This document shows, piece after piece, positions 54,068 through 62,732 of a stretch of DNA of 64,000 nt. The notes below the pieces were generated by a model. It searched no databases. It was not told where the DNA came from and saw only the letters and a list, made by a program, of their open reading frames with translations. A program made the position numbers and the translations under genes. This DNA comes from Megasphaera coli (GTDB lineage: Bacteria; Bacillota; Negativicutes; Veillonellales; Megasphaeraceae): assembly GCF_900095855.1 (NCBI RefSeq), contig NZ_FMIY01000002.1, positions 487,322 through 551,321 of the forward strand, read 5' to 3'. Each line of letters begins with the position of its first letter. The first letter of the stretch is position 1.

Positions 54068-54247
54068 ATGAAACAGGTACGCATGAAGACGCTGCAAACG
54101 ATCAGGGCATATATACGTACACTGCGGCAATATGCGGCCTCACCGAAGACACAATACGAGTATAAGCATTACGGCATTTTTCTTATTCTCTTCGCTCTTG
54201 TCGTCATACTGCTCTGGGGAGGGATATATGTATATGAGGGCCATTGA
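54068..54247 (+). CDS. 59-residue single-pass membrane protein
   Basis: This small frame, between obgE and nadD, encodes a basic N-terminal half followed by a hydrophobic segment (YGIFLILFALVVILLWGGIYVY) and ends EGH. It overlaps the first codons of nadD. I recognise no family. A separate 15-codon frame at 54024-54071 starts MLTGKEIS, like the beginning of yhbY, which often follows obgE, and could be a remnant. Expression is uncertain as the ribosome-binding site is weak. Confidence 0.45.
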   Translation: MKQVRMKTLQTIRAYIRTLRQYAASPKTQYEYKHYGIFLILFALVVILLWGGIYVYEGH

Positions 54248-54842
54248 GAGATTGGGAATTATCGGCGGTACCTTTAATCCCGTTCATTTGGGGCATCTTA
54301 TGATTGCCGAAGAGGCGCGGCAGCGTTTTAATCTGCAATCGGTACTCTTCATTCCCTCGTATATTACACCCAACAAGGAAGTAAACGGCGCGACGGCGGA
54401 AGAACGGCTGACCATGGTGCGTTTGGCAACGGAAAGCAATCCGTATTTTACGGTAAGCGATATGGAAATTCGCCGCAAAGGCTGCTCCTATACGGTGGAT
54501 ACGCTGCGGCGCCTGAAAGAAGAATACGGCCCTATGTGCGAACTCTACTTTATTTCCGGAACCGATACGGTCATGGACTTACCGAACTGGCATCATCCGG
54601 AAGATATATTGCGGCTCTGTAAATTCGTCGGCGCCGTAAGGCCCGGCTCCGTCGGCAAGACGGAAAATGTTGTCGCTTCATACGGCCGTTTGGGCGAAAA
54701 TATTCTCCTGCTGGACGTACCGGGCATGGACATTTCTTCAACGGAATTGCGTCGACGCATGGCAAACGGCAAGTCCGTTCGCTATATGATACCTGAAAGA
54801 GTATTATCATATATACAGGAAAAGAGGATTTATTATGCTTGA
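54228..54842 (+). CDS. nadD: Nicotinate-nucleotide adenylyltransferase
   Basis: This 204-residue enzyme of NAD biosynthesis joins ATP and nicotinate mononucleotide. The N-terminal IIGGTFNPVHLGHL motif binds the nucleotide, FIPSYITPNK is the substrate loop, and SSTELRRR near the end is the ISSTxIR motif. I choose ATG 54228, five bases after GGAGG; ATG 54234 is the alternative. It overlaps yqeK by 8 bp. The order nadD-yqeK-lytR-rsfS is conserved in Firmicutes. Confidence 0.94.
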   Translation: MYMRAIERLGIIGGTFNPVHLGHLMIAEEARQRFNLQSVLFIPSYITPNKEVNGATAEERLTMVRLATESNPYFTVSDMEIRRKGCSYTVDTLRRLKEEYGPMCELYFISGTDTVMDLPNWHHPEDILRLCKFVGAVRPGSVGKTENVVASYGRLGENILLLDVPGMDISSTELRRRMANGKSVRYMIPERVLSYIQEKRIYYA

Positions 54843-55431
54843 TGCAGCGTTTAAAGACAAAGTAAAAGCGGACATGAAAGAAAGATTATCGGCCAGGCGG
54901 TACACACATACGTTAGGCGTTGCCGAAGCGGCAGTGAAGCTGGCTTACATGTACGGTATCGATATAGACAAGGCGGAAACGGCGGCGCTCCTCCACGACG
55001 CGGAAAAAGAAGACTCGTTGGAACATATGCAGTCCCTGGCGGATTCGATGTACGGCGATTCGCTTGCGCCGGAAATACAGGCCAACGGCAGCCTGCTGCA
55101 CGGCTATGCGGCCGCTTCCTATGCCGCCATGGTTTATGATATTTTTGATAAGGATATCCTGAATGCCATTGCTCACCATACTACGGGAGCCGAGTCCATG
55201 AGCCCCCTGGAAAAGGTTATTTTCCTTGCCGACTACATTGAAGACAATCGCGACTTCCCGGGCGTGGAAAAACTGCGTAAAGCAGCGGAAAAAAGCTTAA
55301 ACAAAGGAGTTTTAGCCGGCTACGACATGACTATTCAATATTTGCTGCAAGAGGGAAAGACGATTTTTATCGGTACTGTACGCAACCGCAACGCCCTCTT
55401 GCGGGAAATGAAACGTAAAGGCGGTTATTAA
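54835..55431 (+). CDS. yqeK: HD-domain diadenosine tetraphosphate hydrolase YqeK
   Basis: This 198-residue HD-superfamily phosphohydrolase splits Ap4A symmetrically into ADP. Metal ligands are in RYTHTLGVAEAA near residue 22, LLHDAEKED near 51, HGYAAA near 82 and FLADYIEDNR near 128. Length is standard. It overlaps nadD and its stop overlaps the next start (TAATG). Confidence 0.93.
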   Translation: MLDAAFKDKVKADMKERLSARRYTHTLGVAEAAVKLAYMYGIDIDKAETAALLHDAEKEDSLEHMQSLADSMYGDSLAPEIQANGSLLHGYAAASYAAMVYDIFDKDILNAIAHHTTGAESMSPLEKVIFLADYIEDNRDFPGVEKLRKAAEKSLNKGVLAGYDMTIQYLLQEGKTIFIGTVRNRNALLREMKRKGGY

Positions 55432-56519
55432 TGAGAAAGCGATCTAAAGAAACTGCAAGAAGGCGGGCTCACAGACAAAAGGTGAAAAGTCGTAAAAATA
55501 CGTTTCTGCAACGCACACTTATCTTTTTGTCCGTCATTGTCATCGCCTTCATCGTCGTATTCGCGGCCCATCGGGATGACGGCAATAAATCGGCCGGCAA
55601 TAACGCCGTTGCGAGCCGCGATTTTTCACAAATCAGCGCAGATGTTCCGGTCTATGTGCTTCTCGTAGGTATAGATGATGAAAAACCGGCGCAGTGCAAC
55701 TTCGTAGGCGTCGTCGCCGTAAACAAGGAGAAGAAGCACGTAGACGTCATTATGCTTCCGGACAATACAAAGATTGAAGGGCGGAAAGAAAAGGGGGCCC
55801 AGACCCTGTCTTCCGTTTACGGTGAAGGCGGCATTTCTTTGGTACAGGCCGTTGTGGAAGATATTTTTCATGTACCGATTTCGCACCATATCATTGTGGA
55901 AGCCGATTCTTTCCTGAAACTCATGGACATGACGGACGGCATGAATATGTACGTCGAAAAAAACATGTACCATGCTGATAGGAACGGCAATACAGATATA
56001 AACCTTTTTCAGGGGTATCAACACTTGGACGGCCTTGAGGCTTTAGGCTATATGCGCTATCTTGACAGCGACGGCACCTTGTCGCGAACACAGCGGCAGC
56101 TGCGTTTTATTAAGCTCTTTCTGACGGCGCGCTTAAAGCAGCGGGGCGTTATAAATGCCGTTGAAATTTATCGGGTTTGGAATAATCTGGACTCCGATAT
56201 TCCGGCGAAAGAGGCGGCACGCTTAGTCTACGATTTCGGCGGCACCGATATTTCCGCTGTTTCCTTCTATATTCTTCCCGGTGAACCGTCCGGAATTCGT
56301 GAGGATACAGGTGATTCCCCCCGCACCTACTGGGTATACGACCCCATTGAGGTGCAGAAGATCATCGGCATGACCAACAATGCTTTGGCGCCGGACGTGA
56401 CGACAGTTCCCGAGCGACCGGAGACGGCGAATGCGGGGGACCCCGGTAAAAAAGATACGAAGAACGCCTCTAAAAACGTAGTGACGGATACTGCCAAAAA
56501 GGCAGCAAAGAAACAGTAA
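55431..56519 (+). CDS. LytR-CpsA-Psr family protein
   Basis: This 362-residue protein has a basic N-terminus, a membrane helix (residues 26-46) and an extracytoplasmic LCP domain. Members transfer lipid-linked polymers such as wall polysaccharides to peptidoglycan. ALGYMRYLDSDGTLSRTQRQLRFI is the conserved R-D-R cluster. In most LCP proteins an earlier strand ends in IPRDT; here it reads MLPDNT, so one conserved Arg is replaced. The tail is Lys/Ala-rich. It lies between yqeK and rsfS in the standard order. Confidence 0.88.
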   Translation: MRKRSKETARRRAHRQKVKSRKNTFLQRTLIFLSVIVIAFIVVFAAHRDDGNKSAGNNAVASRDFSQISADVPVYVLLVGIDDEKPAQCNFVGVVAVNKEKKHVDVIMLPDNTKIEGRKEKGAQTLSSVYGEGGISLVQAVVEDIFHVPISHHIIVEADSFLKLMDMTDGMNMYVEKNMYHADRNGNTDINLFQGYQHLDGLEALGYMRYLDSDGTLSRTQRQLRFIKLFLTARLKQRGVINAVEIYRVWNNLDSDIPAKEAARLVYDFGGTDISAVSFYILPGEPSGIREDTGDSPRTYWVYDPIEVQKIIGMTNNALAPDVTTVPERPETANAGDPGKKDTKNASKNVVTDTAKKAAKKQ

Positions 56520-56531
56520 AGGAGATATTTC

Positions 56532-56882
56532 ATGAGTAAATTAAATACATCCTGGCAAATAGCGGCACAGGCGGCGCATGACAAAAAGGGAACGGACATT
56601 GTCGTTCTCAACATGTCCGATACATCTTTGATGGCCGATTATTTTGTTATCGTGAGCGCACAAAATATCAAGCAGGCGCAAGCTGTTGCCGATAATGTAA
56701 GCGAGTACTTAAAGAAGGCCGACCTGCCCGTATATCATAAAGAAGGGTACAGCGGCGGTACGTGGATACTTATTGATGCGGGCGATACGGTAATTCACAT
56801 TTTTACGGAGCAGGAACGGGAATACTACGGTCTGGAAAACGTCTGGGCCGATGTGGAACACATTTCATTTCAAGGTGAGTAA
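56532..56882 (+). CDS. rsfS: Ribosomal silencing factor RsfS
   Basis: This 116-residue protein binds ribosomal protein L14 and blocks subunit joining in starvation. It has the DUF143 signatures VLNMSDTSLMADYFVIVSA and GYSGGTWILIDAGDTVIHIFTEQEREYYGLENVW. Length is standard. ATG 56532 follows AAAGGAG. The following cvfB begins 2 bp after its stop. Confidence 0.96.
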   Translation: MSKLNTSWQIAAQAAHDKKGTDIVVLNMSDTSLMADYFVIVSAQNIKQAQAVADNVSEYLKKADLPVYHKEGYSGGTWILIDAGDTVIHIFTEQEREYYGLENVWADVEHISFQGE

Positions 56883-56883
56883 A

Positions 56884-57753
56884 ATGAACCTTTTACAGGA
56901 AAATACAATTGCCGAATTGGAAGTCTTGCGTACCGGAGAGCTCGGTGCTTTTCTCGACGGACAGACGGGAAATACAAGCGAAGACATTTTGCTTCATAAG
57001 AATCAGCAGACCCGTGAAGTCACGGCCGGTGAAAAGGTAACGGTCTTCCTCTATCATGATCCGTCCGGTCGTTTGACGGCGAGCATGCACCTGCCCAAAA
57101 TAAAAGTAGGCCAAATCGGGTACGCCCCGGTCATCAATACGACGCGCTTCGGGGCCTTCGTCGATATCGGTACGGAGCGGGGAATTTTCATGCCCTTTGC
57201 AGAAATGAAGGGCCGTCCCAAGGAAGGCGAATACATTTGGATAAAACTTTACAAAGACAAGTCGCAACGCCTGGCCGTCTCAATGGAAGTGGAAGATGAA
57301 ATGCGCCGCGCTTCCGTTGCCGCAACAGCCGCCAATATAGGTGATTGGGTGGAAGGCGCCGTTTACAATATTACGGAGCAGGGCGCTTACCTGATGACAC
57401 GCGAACGGTGGATTGCCTTTTTGCACCGCAGCGAATGGACGGGGCCCGTCCTCATCGGCCAAATGCTCAAGGGGCGCATCACCTTTTTGCGCGACGACGG
57501 ACGCGTTAACATTTCTCTGCGCCAGGCCAAGGAGCTGGCGCTCTCCGGAGACGGCGAAAAAATCATGAAACTCTTATTAGCGCGGAAAGGCAAGATGCCC
57601 TATGGCGATAAGACCGATCCGGCCGTTATAAAGAGCAAGTTCGGACTGAGTAAGGCCGCCTTTAAACGTGCCTTGGGGCATTTGATGAAAGAAGGCCGCG
57701 TTTATCAGCAGGACGGCTGGACATACGCAAGCGAAACCAATGCTCAGGAATAA
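56884..57753 (+). CDS. cvfB: CvfB-like S1-domain RNA-binding protein
   Basis: This 289-residue protein has three S1-type RNA-binding modules and a C-terminal winged helix (KSKFGLSKAAFKRALGHLMKEGRVYQ), the layout of CvfB/YitL, a regulator of virulence genes in Staphylococcus. Landmarks are GAFLDGQTGNTSEDILLHKNQQ and GAFVDIGTERGIFMPFAEM. I use ATG 56884 preceded by AAGGTGAG; an earlier in-frame start at 56851 overlaps rsfS. Confidence 0.88.
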   Translation: MNLLQENTIAELEVLRTGELGAFLDGQTGNTSEDILLHKNQQTREVTAGEKVTVFLYHDPSGRLTASMHLPKIKVGQIGYAPVINTTRFGAFVDIGTERGIFMPFAEMKGRPKEGEYIWIKLYKDKSQRLAVSMEVEDEMRRASVAATAANIGDWVEGAVYNITEQGAYLMTRERWIAFLHRSEWTGPVLIGQMLKGRITFLRDDGRVNISLRQAKELALSGDGEKIMKLLLARKGKMPYGDKTDPAVIKSKFGLSKAAFKRALGHLMKEGRVYQQDGWTYASETNAQE

Positions 57754-57792
57754 GAGCGCCTTTGCGGTTACGCTTCGGGAGGGAGAGATTTT

Positions 57793-59316
57793 ATGAAATA
57801 CAAAAGCACGCGATCCGATGAAACCGTTTCACCGTCATACGCACTTCTGCACGGTTTGGCAGGAGACGGCGGCTTATACGTGCCCGTTCGTTTTCCCGAA
57901 AATGTGCTGACTTATGACGATATTAAGGAGAAAACCTATAAGCAAATTGCCTGCCTTGTATTGTCTTACTTTTTTACGAATTTTTCAGCTGCAGATTTGG
58001 AGGCCATGGCGGATCGAGCCTATAATAGGGAGACTTTTCGTGCTGAGACCGTTGTGCCCTTGCGCTCCCTTGATACGGACGTAAGCATTGCGGAACTCTT
58101 TCACGGCCGCACGTCGGCCTTTAAAGATTTGGCGCTCTCCATATTTCCGCATCTCCTGACGGCAGCTAAAAAAGAAGAGACCGAGTGCGGTGAAATCCTC
58201 ATCCTCACAGCGACGAGCGGTGATACGGGCAAGGCCGCCATGGAAGGCTTTAAAGACGTAGCGGGCACACATATTACGGTCTTTTACCCGTCCGACGGCG
58301 TAAGCAGTATGCAGAAGATGCAGATGCAAAAACAGGAAGGCGGTAATGTGGATGTAAAGGCCATTTACGGCAACTTCGATGATGCCCAGTCCTTTTTAAA
58401 ACGCGTTTTTACGGACAAAGAGGTCAATGCCTATGCGCAAAAAAAGGGGGTTATGTTCTCAAGTGCCAATTCCATCAACATAGGCCGCTTACTGCCGCAA
58501 ATCGTGTATTACGTGTCGACCTATGCGGCGCTCGTGGAAAACGGCAGTATCGGCGTGGGGGAACCGTTCGATATCGTCGTGCCGACAGGCAATTTCGGCA
58601 ATATACTGGCCGCTTATTTGGCCGGAAAAATGGGTATTCCTTTAGGACAGCTTATTTGCGCGTCCAATAAGAATAAAGTCCTTGCGGATTTTTTTGCAAG
58701 CGGCACGTACGATATGAACCGGCCTTTTTATACGACGAACAGCCCGTCTATGGATATTCTTCTGTCCAGTAATTTTGAACGATTTTTATACTACCTCACG
58801 GGCGGCGATACAGACAAGGTAGCCGCATGGGAAAAAGAACTTGCCGAGACGGGCCGCCTTACGGCGGGAGAAGCCGAACGGGCCGCCTTGACCGAGCACT
58901 TTGCGGGAGACTGGATAGACGATGAAGAAACAAAATTCGTCATCAACCATACATTTAATGACAACATGTATCTTTTCGATCCGCACAGTGCCGTAGCGTA
59001 CGGTGTTTATTTAAAGCGTAAGCGCGCAGGGCTGATGTCGGGACGGCATACGGTCATTATGGCTACGGCCCATCCTTATAAATTCCCGTCCGTCATTTGT
59101 GAAGCCTTGGGCCTGCCTGCAGATGAAGATCCCTTCGACGCACTCGAACGGTTATATGCCGTATCCGCCATGAATATTCCGAAACCGCTCAAGCGCCTCC
59201 AAAAGCTGCCCCTTCGCTTTACGGAAACCATAAATAAAGACGCGATGAAAACGGCGGTCATGGAAACTATTGACCGCATAGGTGCTCATACGGAAAGAAG
59301 GCGCGGTCTTGAATAA
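57793..59316 (+). CDS. thrC: Threonine synthase
   Basis: This 507-residue PLP enzyme converts O-phosphohomoserine to threonine. The PLP lysine is near residue 112 in GRTSAFKDLALS. The phosphate-binding TSGDTGKAA is near 137, and the VPTGNFGNILAAY glycine-rich loop is near 262. The N-terminus (KYKSTRSDETVSPSYALLHGL) matches the longer, class I enzyme. It follows cvfB after 39 bp with a GGAGGGAG ribosome-binding site. Other threonine genes are not in the window. Confidence 0.95.
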   Translation: MKYKSTRSDETVSPSYALLHGLAGDGGLYVPVRFPENVLTYDDIKEKTYKQIACLVLSYFFTNFSAADLEAMADRAYNRETFRAETVVPLRSLDTDVSIAELFHGRTSAFKDLALSIFPHLLTAAKKEETECGEILILTATSGDTGKAAMEGFKDVAGTHITVFYPSDGVSSMQKMQMQKQEGGNVDVKAIYGNFDDAQSFLKRVFTDKEVNAYAQKKGVMFSSANSINIGRLLPQIVYYVSTYAALVENGSIGVGEPFDIVVPTGNFGNILAAYLAGKMGIPLGQLICASNKNKVLADFFASGTYDMNRPFYTTNSPSMDILLSSNFERFLYYLTGGDTDKVAAWEKELAETGRLTAGEAERAALTEHFAGDWIDDEETKFVINHTFNDNMYLFDPHSAVAYGVYLKRKRAGLMSGRHTVIMATAHPYKFPSVICEALGLPADEDPFDALERLYAVSAMNIPKPLKRLQKLPLRFTETINKDAMKTAVMETIDRIGAHTERRRGLE

Positions 59317-60181
59317 AGGCGTAATATATTCGATTTTGGCAGCCTTGGCCTTCAGCTTTCAAAATGTTATCGTAAAAGATTTATCCGTCACCATGGGGAC
59401 GGGAGAAATCGCATTTTTCCGCGGTACTTTGAGCGCGATCATCATTTTGGCGCTCATTAAAATTCAGCATGTGCACCTGTCTCACGAAGAGCGGCCGACA
59501 CTGGCATTGCGCGGTATTCTGGGCGGTATCGGCATGGTCTGCATGTTTTACGGCCTGCGCTATGTTCCCTTGGCGGACACGGCTATTTTGTCACAGCTTT
59601 CAGCTTTTTTCGTTATGCTTTTTGCGGCCGTATTTTTGCGGGAAGTTATTCCGAAGAACGCTTTTGTTCCCCTTGTCGTCATCATACTCGGCGCGTGCTT
59701 TGTCGTCAGGCCCTGGCATTTCGAATCGTTCAATGTTTATTCGCTCTTCGTCCTGGCCCAGGCAATCCTCGCAGCGGCTGCATACACGACGGTCAGTAAG
59801 CTGACCGCCTCGGGGAAACATCACCAGTACGAAATCGTTCTCTATTTTCTCGTTTGCGCGGCCATAGCCGGCGCTATTCTCATGGGCACCGATTTTCGTA
59901 TGCCCGACAGGACGGAATGGCTTTGGTGCATTGCCCTCGGCGTAAATTCCGTTATTGCCCAGGTGTGGATGACCCGGTCCTATATGTACGGCAATCCGGT
60001 CGTCGTCAGTTTTGTCGCCTATATTGCGGTCTTCTTCAACTCTCTTTGGGGCTACCTCTTTTTCGGTGAGGTCATGTCGGCAATGACCGTCACGGGAGGT
60101 CTGTTGATTATTGGCGGTTCCATGTATTTGACAAAGATGAAGCACGACAAAATTCGTAAAAAAAATCATAACCACCAGTAG
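59309..60181 (+). CDS. EamA-family (DMT) transporter, end altered by an IS
   Basis: This protein of about 290 residues has ten membrane helices in two EamA repeats, as in drug/metabolite transporters that export amino acids or other small molecules. It probably starts at TTG 59309, eight bases before the thrC stop ends, with AGAAGG upstream; a GTG at 59282 is the alternative. The final helix (GGLLIIGGSMYLTKMK) is complete. The last codons (...HNHQ and stop TAG 60179-60181) coincide with the right-end hairpin of the next IS200 element, so the native 3' end was probably replaced. Function should survive. Substrate unknown. Confidence 0.87.
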   Translation: MNKGVIYSILAALAFSFQNVIVKDLSVTMGTGEIAFFRGTLSAIIILALIKIQHVHLSHEERPTLALRGILGGIGMVCMFYGLRYVPLADTAILSQLSAFFVMLFAAVFLREVIPKNAFVPLVVIILGACFVVRPWHFESFNVYSLFVLAQAILAAAAYTTVSKLTASGKHHQYEIVLYFLVCAAIAGAILMGTDFRMPDRTEWLWCIALGVNSVIAQVWMTRSYMYGNPVVVSFVAYIAVFFNSLWGYLFFGEVMSAMTVTGGLLIIGGSMYLTKMKHDKIRKKNHNHQ

Positions 60182-60312
60182 AACTGGTGGTTTGCTCTGA
60201 CCCTATAAGGGTCTATCTCTTGTGGTAGCACCAAATGGTGCACTGAATAAAATCCGGCAATCACATCACTGTTACTGGCAGCCCCCTACTCGGGGGCTCT
60301 TTCTTTGCCTAC

Positions 60313-60777
60313 TTATGTACTCTTCTTACCCGTAAACGGGTCTACATACTCTTTGAAATCCAACGTGTCCTGTGCTATATCTTCCTGCAGTTGTTGTCGG
60401 ATATAGGTTTTTATCGCACCTTCGTATTTTCCTACCGTGTCCACATAGTAACCCCGACACCAAAAATGTCTATTGCCATACTTATATTTTAAGTTTGCAT
60501 GTTTATCAAATATCATTAAACTGCTCTTACTTTTTAGATATCCCATGAAACCGAATACACTTAGATGTGGTGGTATTGTCACCAGCATGTGGATATGATC
60601 CGGACAACATTCTGCTTCCAGTATTTCTACGTGCTTCCGGGTGCACAACTCCCGCAATATTTTTCCTATATCCACCTTTATGGTCCCATATATAGCTTGT
60701 CTTCTATATTTGGGCGCAAATACGATATGGTATTTGCATCTCCATTTACTGTGTGATAAGCTTTGTACGTCATTCAT
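60313..60777 (-). CDS. tnpA: IS200/IS605-type transposase TnpA (second element)
   Basis: This 154-residue Y1 HUH transposase has its HUH motif in CPDHIHMLV near residue 59 and its catalytic tyrosine in RGYYVDTVGKYEGAIK near 115, so it appears intact. It shares the family core with the first TnpA but differs at many positions, for example a different N-terminus and a C-terminus of VDPFTGKKST. On the minus strand AGGAGG precedes the ATG by about ten bases and is masked by a leader hairpin. Confidence 0.92.
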   Translation of the reverse strand: MNDVQSLSHSKWRCKYHIVFAPKYRRQAIYGTIKVDIGKILRELCTRKHVEILEAECCPDHIHMLVTIPPHLSVFGFMGYLKSKSSLMIFDKHANLKYKYGNRHFWCRGYYVDTVGKYEGAIKTYIRQQLQEDIAQDTLDFKEYVDPFTGKKST

Positions 60778-60784
60778 TGACAGT

Positions 60785-60846
60785 GAACCTCCTATCCGTT
60801 ATGTGATGTGGTTGCCAGACCATCATCATTCTAACACAGGAGGTTC
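60785..60846 (-). promoter_or_regulatory. RBS-masking inverted repeat of the second tnpA
   Basis: On the plus strand GAACCTCCT (60785-60793) and AGGAGGTTC (60838-60846) are exact complements. Read on the minus strand, the transcript would fold so that the ribosome-binding site AGGAGGTTC is paired with an upstream GAACCTCCT. The first element has the same arrangement with different sequence. Confidence 0.7.
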
Positions 60847-60922
60847 CTTCTTTTTCTATAAGTATTTTTTGCTCCCCCAGTAAACTGGGGGTTTAGTCAT
60901 GCCTGTTCGGCGCCAATAAATT

Positions 60923-60951
60923 AAAAGAGGAGCTTCGGGGGCTCCTCTTTT
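60923..60951. terminator. Bidirectional terminator at the end of prfC
   Basis: Arms AAAAGAGGAGC (60923-60933) and GCTCCTCTTTT (60941-60951) are complementary with a 7-base loop and A/T ends. It lies 15 bp after the prfC stop on the minus strand. Confidence 0.8.
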
Positions 60952-60965
60952 TCGTAATATCCGCA

Positions 60966-62570
60966 TTAATTGTCTTCCAGAGGCAATTCATCGGGCCGCT
61001 GACAGAAGATAAAATCCGGATTGCGTTCGACAATCCAGTTGGCCTGCCATTCGTTCGTAATGAGCAAAACCGTGCGCTGCTTATGATCTTTTACTACCAT
61101 GGCGCTGTCAATATTTTTCAGCTCCTTATAGTCTTTTGTTTCCGAATATATCCAGCGCGCCACCGAATAGGGGAGACGATTCATTTCCAACGTCACGCCG
61201 TATTCGTGGAGCAGTCTGTATTCGAGAACTTCAAACTGCAATTGACCGACGGCGCCGACGATGTAGCTTTCCATGGAGCCCGGATTTTCGTATATCTGAA
61301 CGGCCCCTTCCTGGGCAAGCTGAGTCATGCCTTTGAGGAACTGTTTCCGCTTGAGTGAATCTTTTGCCCTGATACGGGCGAAAAGTTCCGCCGGAAAGGT
61401 GGGAAAGTCGGCAAAGGTTACTTGCCGTTTGCCGTCATAGAGTGTGTCGCCTACGCCGAGGGACGAACTGTCGAAGACGCCGATAATATCACCCGGCCAT
61501 GCTTCATCAATCATGGTGCGCTCCGTCGCCAGGAACTGCTGCGGCTGCATAAGGCGAACGGGCTTGCCCGACTGGCGGTGCGTGACGGTCATGCCTTTTT
61601 CAAACTTGCCCGAACAGATGCGCATAAAGACAATGCGGTCGTGGTGCTGCGGGTTCATATTGGCCTGAATTTTAAAGATGAACGACGTGAACTGCTCCGA
61701 CGTCGGCTCTACGCTGCCTTCCTTCGTTTTTCGGGGCTGCGGTTTCGGTGCGAGCTCAAGGAACTTTTCCAAGAACAGTTTGACACCGAAGTTGGTCATG
61801 GCCGAGCCGAAGAACATAGGTGTAAGCGTACCGTTTTTTACTTTTTTCAAATCGAATTCATCACCTGCCGCATCGAGGAGTTCAATATCGTCGACAAGGG
61901 ACCGGTGGACGTCGTCGGAGAGCAGGGCTTTAAAAGCCGGATCGTCGGCAGAGCCCTTGGCGGAGGCCAACTTTTGCTGGCCGTGATTCATATCCTTAGC
62001 GAAAAGTTCAATAGAAGAGGTCGTTCGATCGTAAATACCCTCATAATTGCCGTTAATGCCGAGGGGCCAGTTCATGGGATAGGCACGGATGCCGAGAATA
62101 TTTTCGATTTCATCCATCAGATCGAAGGGATTGCGGCCGAAACGGTCGATTTTATTGACAAACGTAAAGATGGGGATTTGCCGTTCCCGGCAAACGCGAA
62201 AGAGCTTTTTCGTCTGTTCTTCCACGCCTTTAGCGACGTCGATGAGCATGACCGCACTGTCGGCGGCCATTAAGGTGCGATATGTATCTTCGCTGAAATC
62301 CTGGTGGCCGGGTGTATCGAGGATATTGATATGATGCCCTTCGTAGTCGAATTGCAGTACCGAACTCGTTACGGAAATACCGCGCTGTTTTTCAATTTCC
62401 ATCCAGTCCGATACGGCATGTTTCGCCGTTTTGCGGGCCTTTACCGAGCCTGCCAGATGAATGGCGCCACCGTAGAGAAGAAGTTTTTCCGTCAGCGTCG
62501 TCTTGCCGGCGTCGGGATGGGAAATGATGGCAAAGGTTCTTCGTTTATTTACTTCGTCTATTAAGGACAT
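60966..62570 (-). CDS. prfC: Peptide chain release factor 3
   Basis: This 534-residue translational GTPase recycles RF1 and RF2 after peptide release. The P-loop is SHPDAGKTTLTE near residue 18, G2/G3 include EKQRGISVTSSV and DTPGHQDFSEDTYR, and NKIDR (G4) is near 142. The RF3-specific C-terminal domain follows. On the minus strand GAGGTG precedes the ATG. It is a single-gene unit, divergent from the glycosyltransferase gene. Confidence 0.96.
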   Translation of the reverse strand: MSLIDEVNKRRTFAIISHPDAGKTTLTEKLLLYGGAIHLAGSVKARKTAKHAVSDWMEIEKQRGISVTSSVLQFDYEGHHINILDTPGHQDFSEDTYRTLMAADSAVMLIDVAKGVEEQTKKLFRVCRERQIPIFTFVNKIDRFGRNPFDLMDEIENILGIRAYPMNWPLGINGNYEGIYDRTTSSIELFAKDMNHGQQKLASAKGSADDPAFKALLSDDVHRSLVDDIELLDAAGDEFDLKKVKNGTLTPMFFGSAMTNFGVKLFLEKFLELAPKPQPRKTKEGSVEPTSEQFTSFIFKIQANMNPQHHDRIVFMRICSGKFEKGMTVTHRQSGKPVRLMQPQQFLATERTMIDEAWPGDIIGVFDSSSLGVGDTLYDGKRQVTFADFPTFPAELFARIRAKDSLKRKQFLKGMTQLAQEGAVQIYENPGSMESYIVGAVGQLQFEVLEYRLLHEYGVTLEMNRLPYSVARWIYSETKDYKELKNIDSAMVVKDHKQRTVLLITNEWQANWIVERNPDFIFCQRPDELPLEDN

Positions 62571-62610
62571 AGAGCACCTCGTTCAATCGATTTTACAATA
62601 TGCAAATTTT

Positions 62611-62639
62611 ATTATATAAGGTTTTTACCATGGCCGCAA
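62611..62639 (-). promoter_or_regulatory. Predicted promoter of prfC
   Basis: On the minus strand TTGCGG (62639-62634) and TATAAT (62616-62611) are separated by 17 bp, about 40 bp before the prfC start. Confidence 0.55.
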
Positions 62640-62693
62640 GAAAGCATATGCCATCATTATTTTTGACGGATTTATCAAAAACGGCTTCACTTA

Positions 62694-62702
62694 TGCTATA
62701 AT
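62694..62702 (+). promoter_or_regulatory. Extended -10 promoter of the glycosyltransferase gene
   Basis: TGCTATAAT with a perfect -10 (62697-62702) lies 30 bp before the gene start. No -35 is at the standard distance; TTGACG at 62663 is too far. Confidence 0.5.
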
Positions 62703-62732
62703 AGCTGTATTATTTTCTCGTGAGGTGCGATT

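Larger units (their letters stand above)
60170..60891 (-). mobile_element. Second IS200/IS605-family element, minus orientation
   Basis: This is a single-gene element with its transposase on the minus strand. On the window's plus strand its right-end hairpin is AACCACCAGT-AGA-ACTGGTGGTT (60170-60192), overlapping the stop of the EamA gene. The left-end hairpin is CCCCCAGT-AA-ACTGGGGG (60874-60891). Other short stems lie at 60200-60310. The ends are approximate. It is a different lineage from the element at 52010-52707: hairpin sequences and the transposase differ. Confidence 0.78.
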
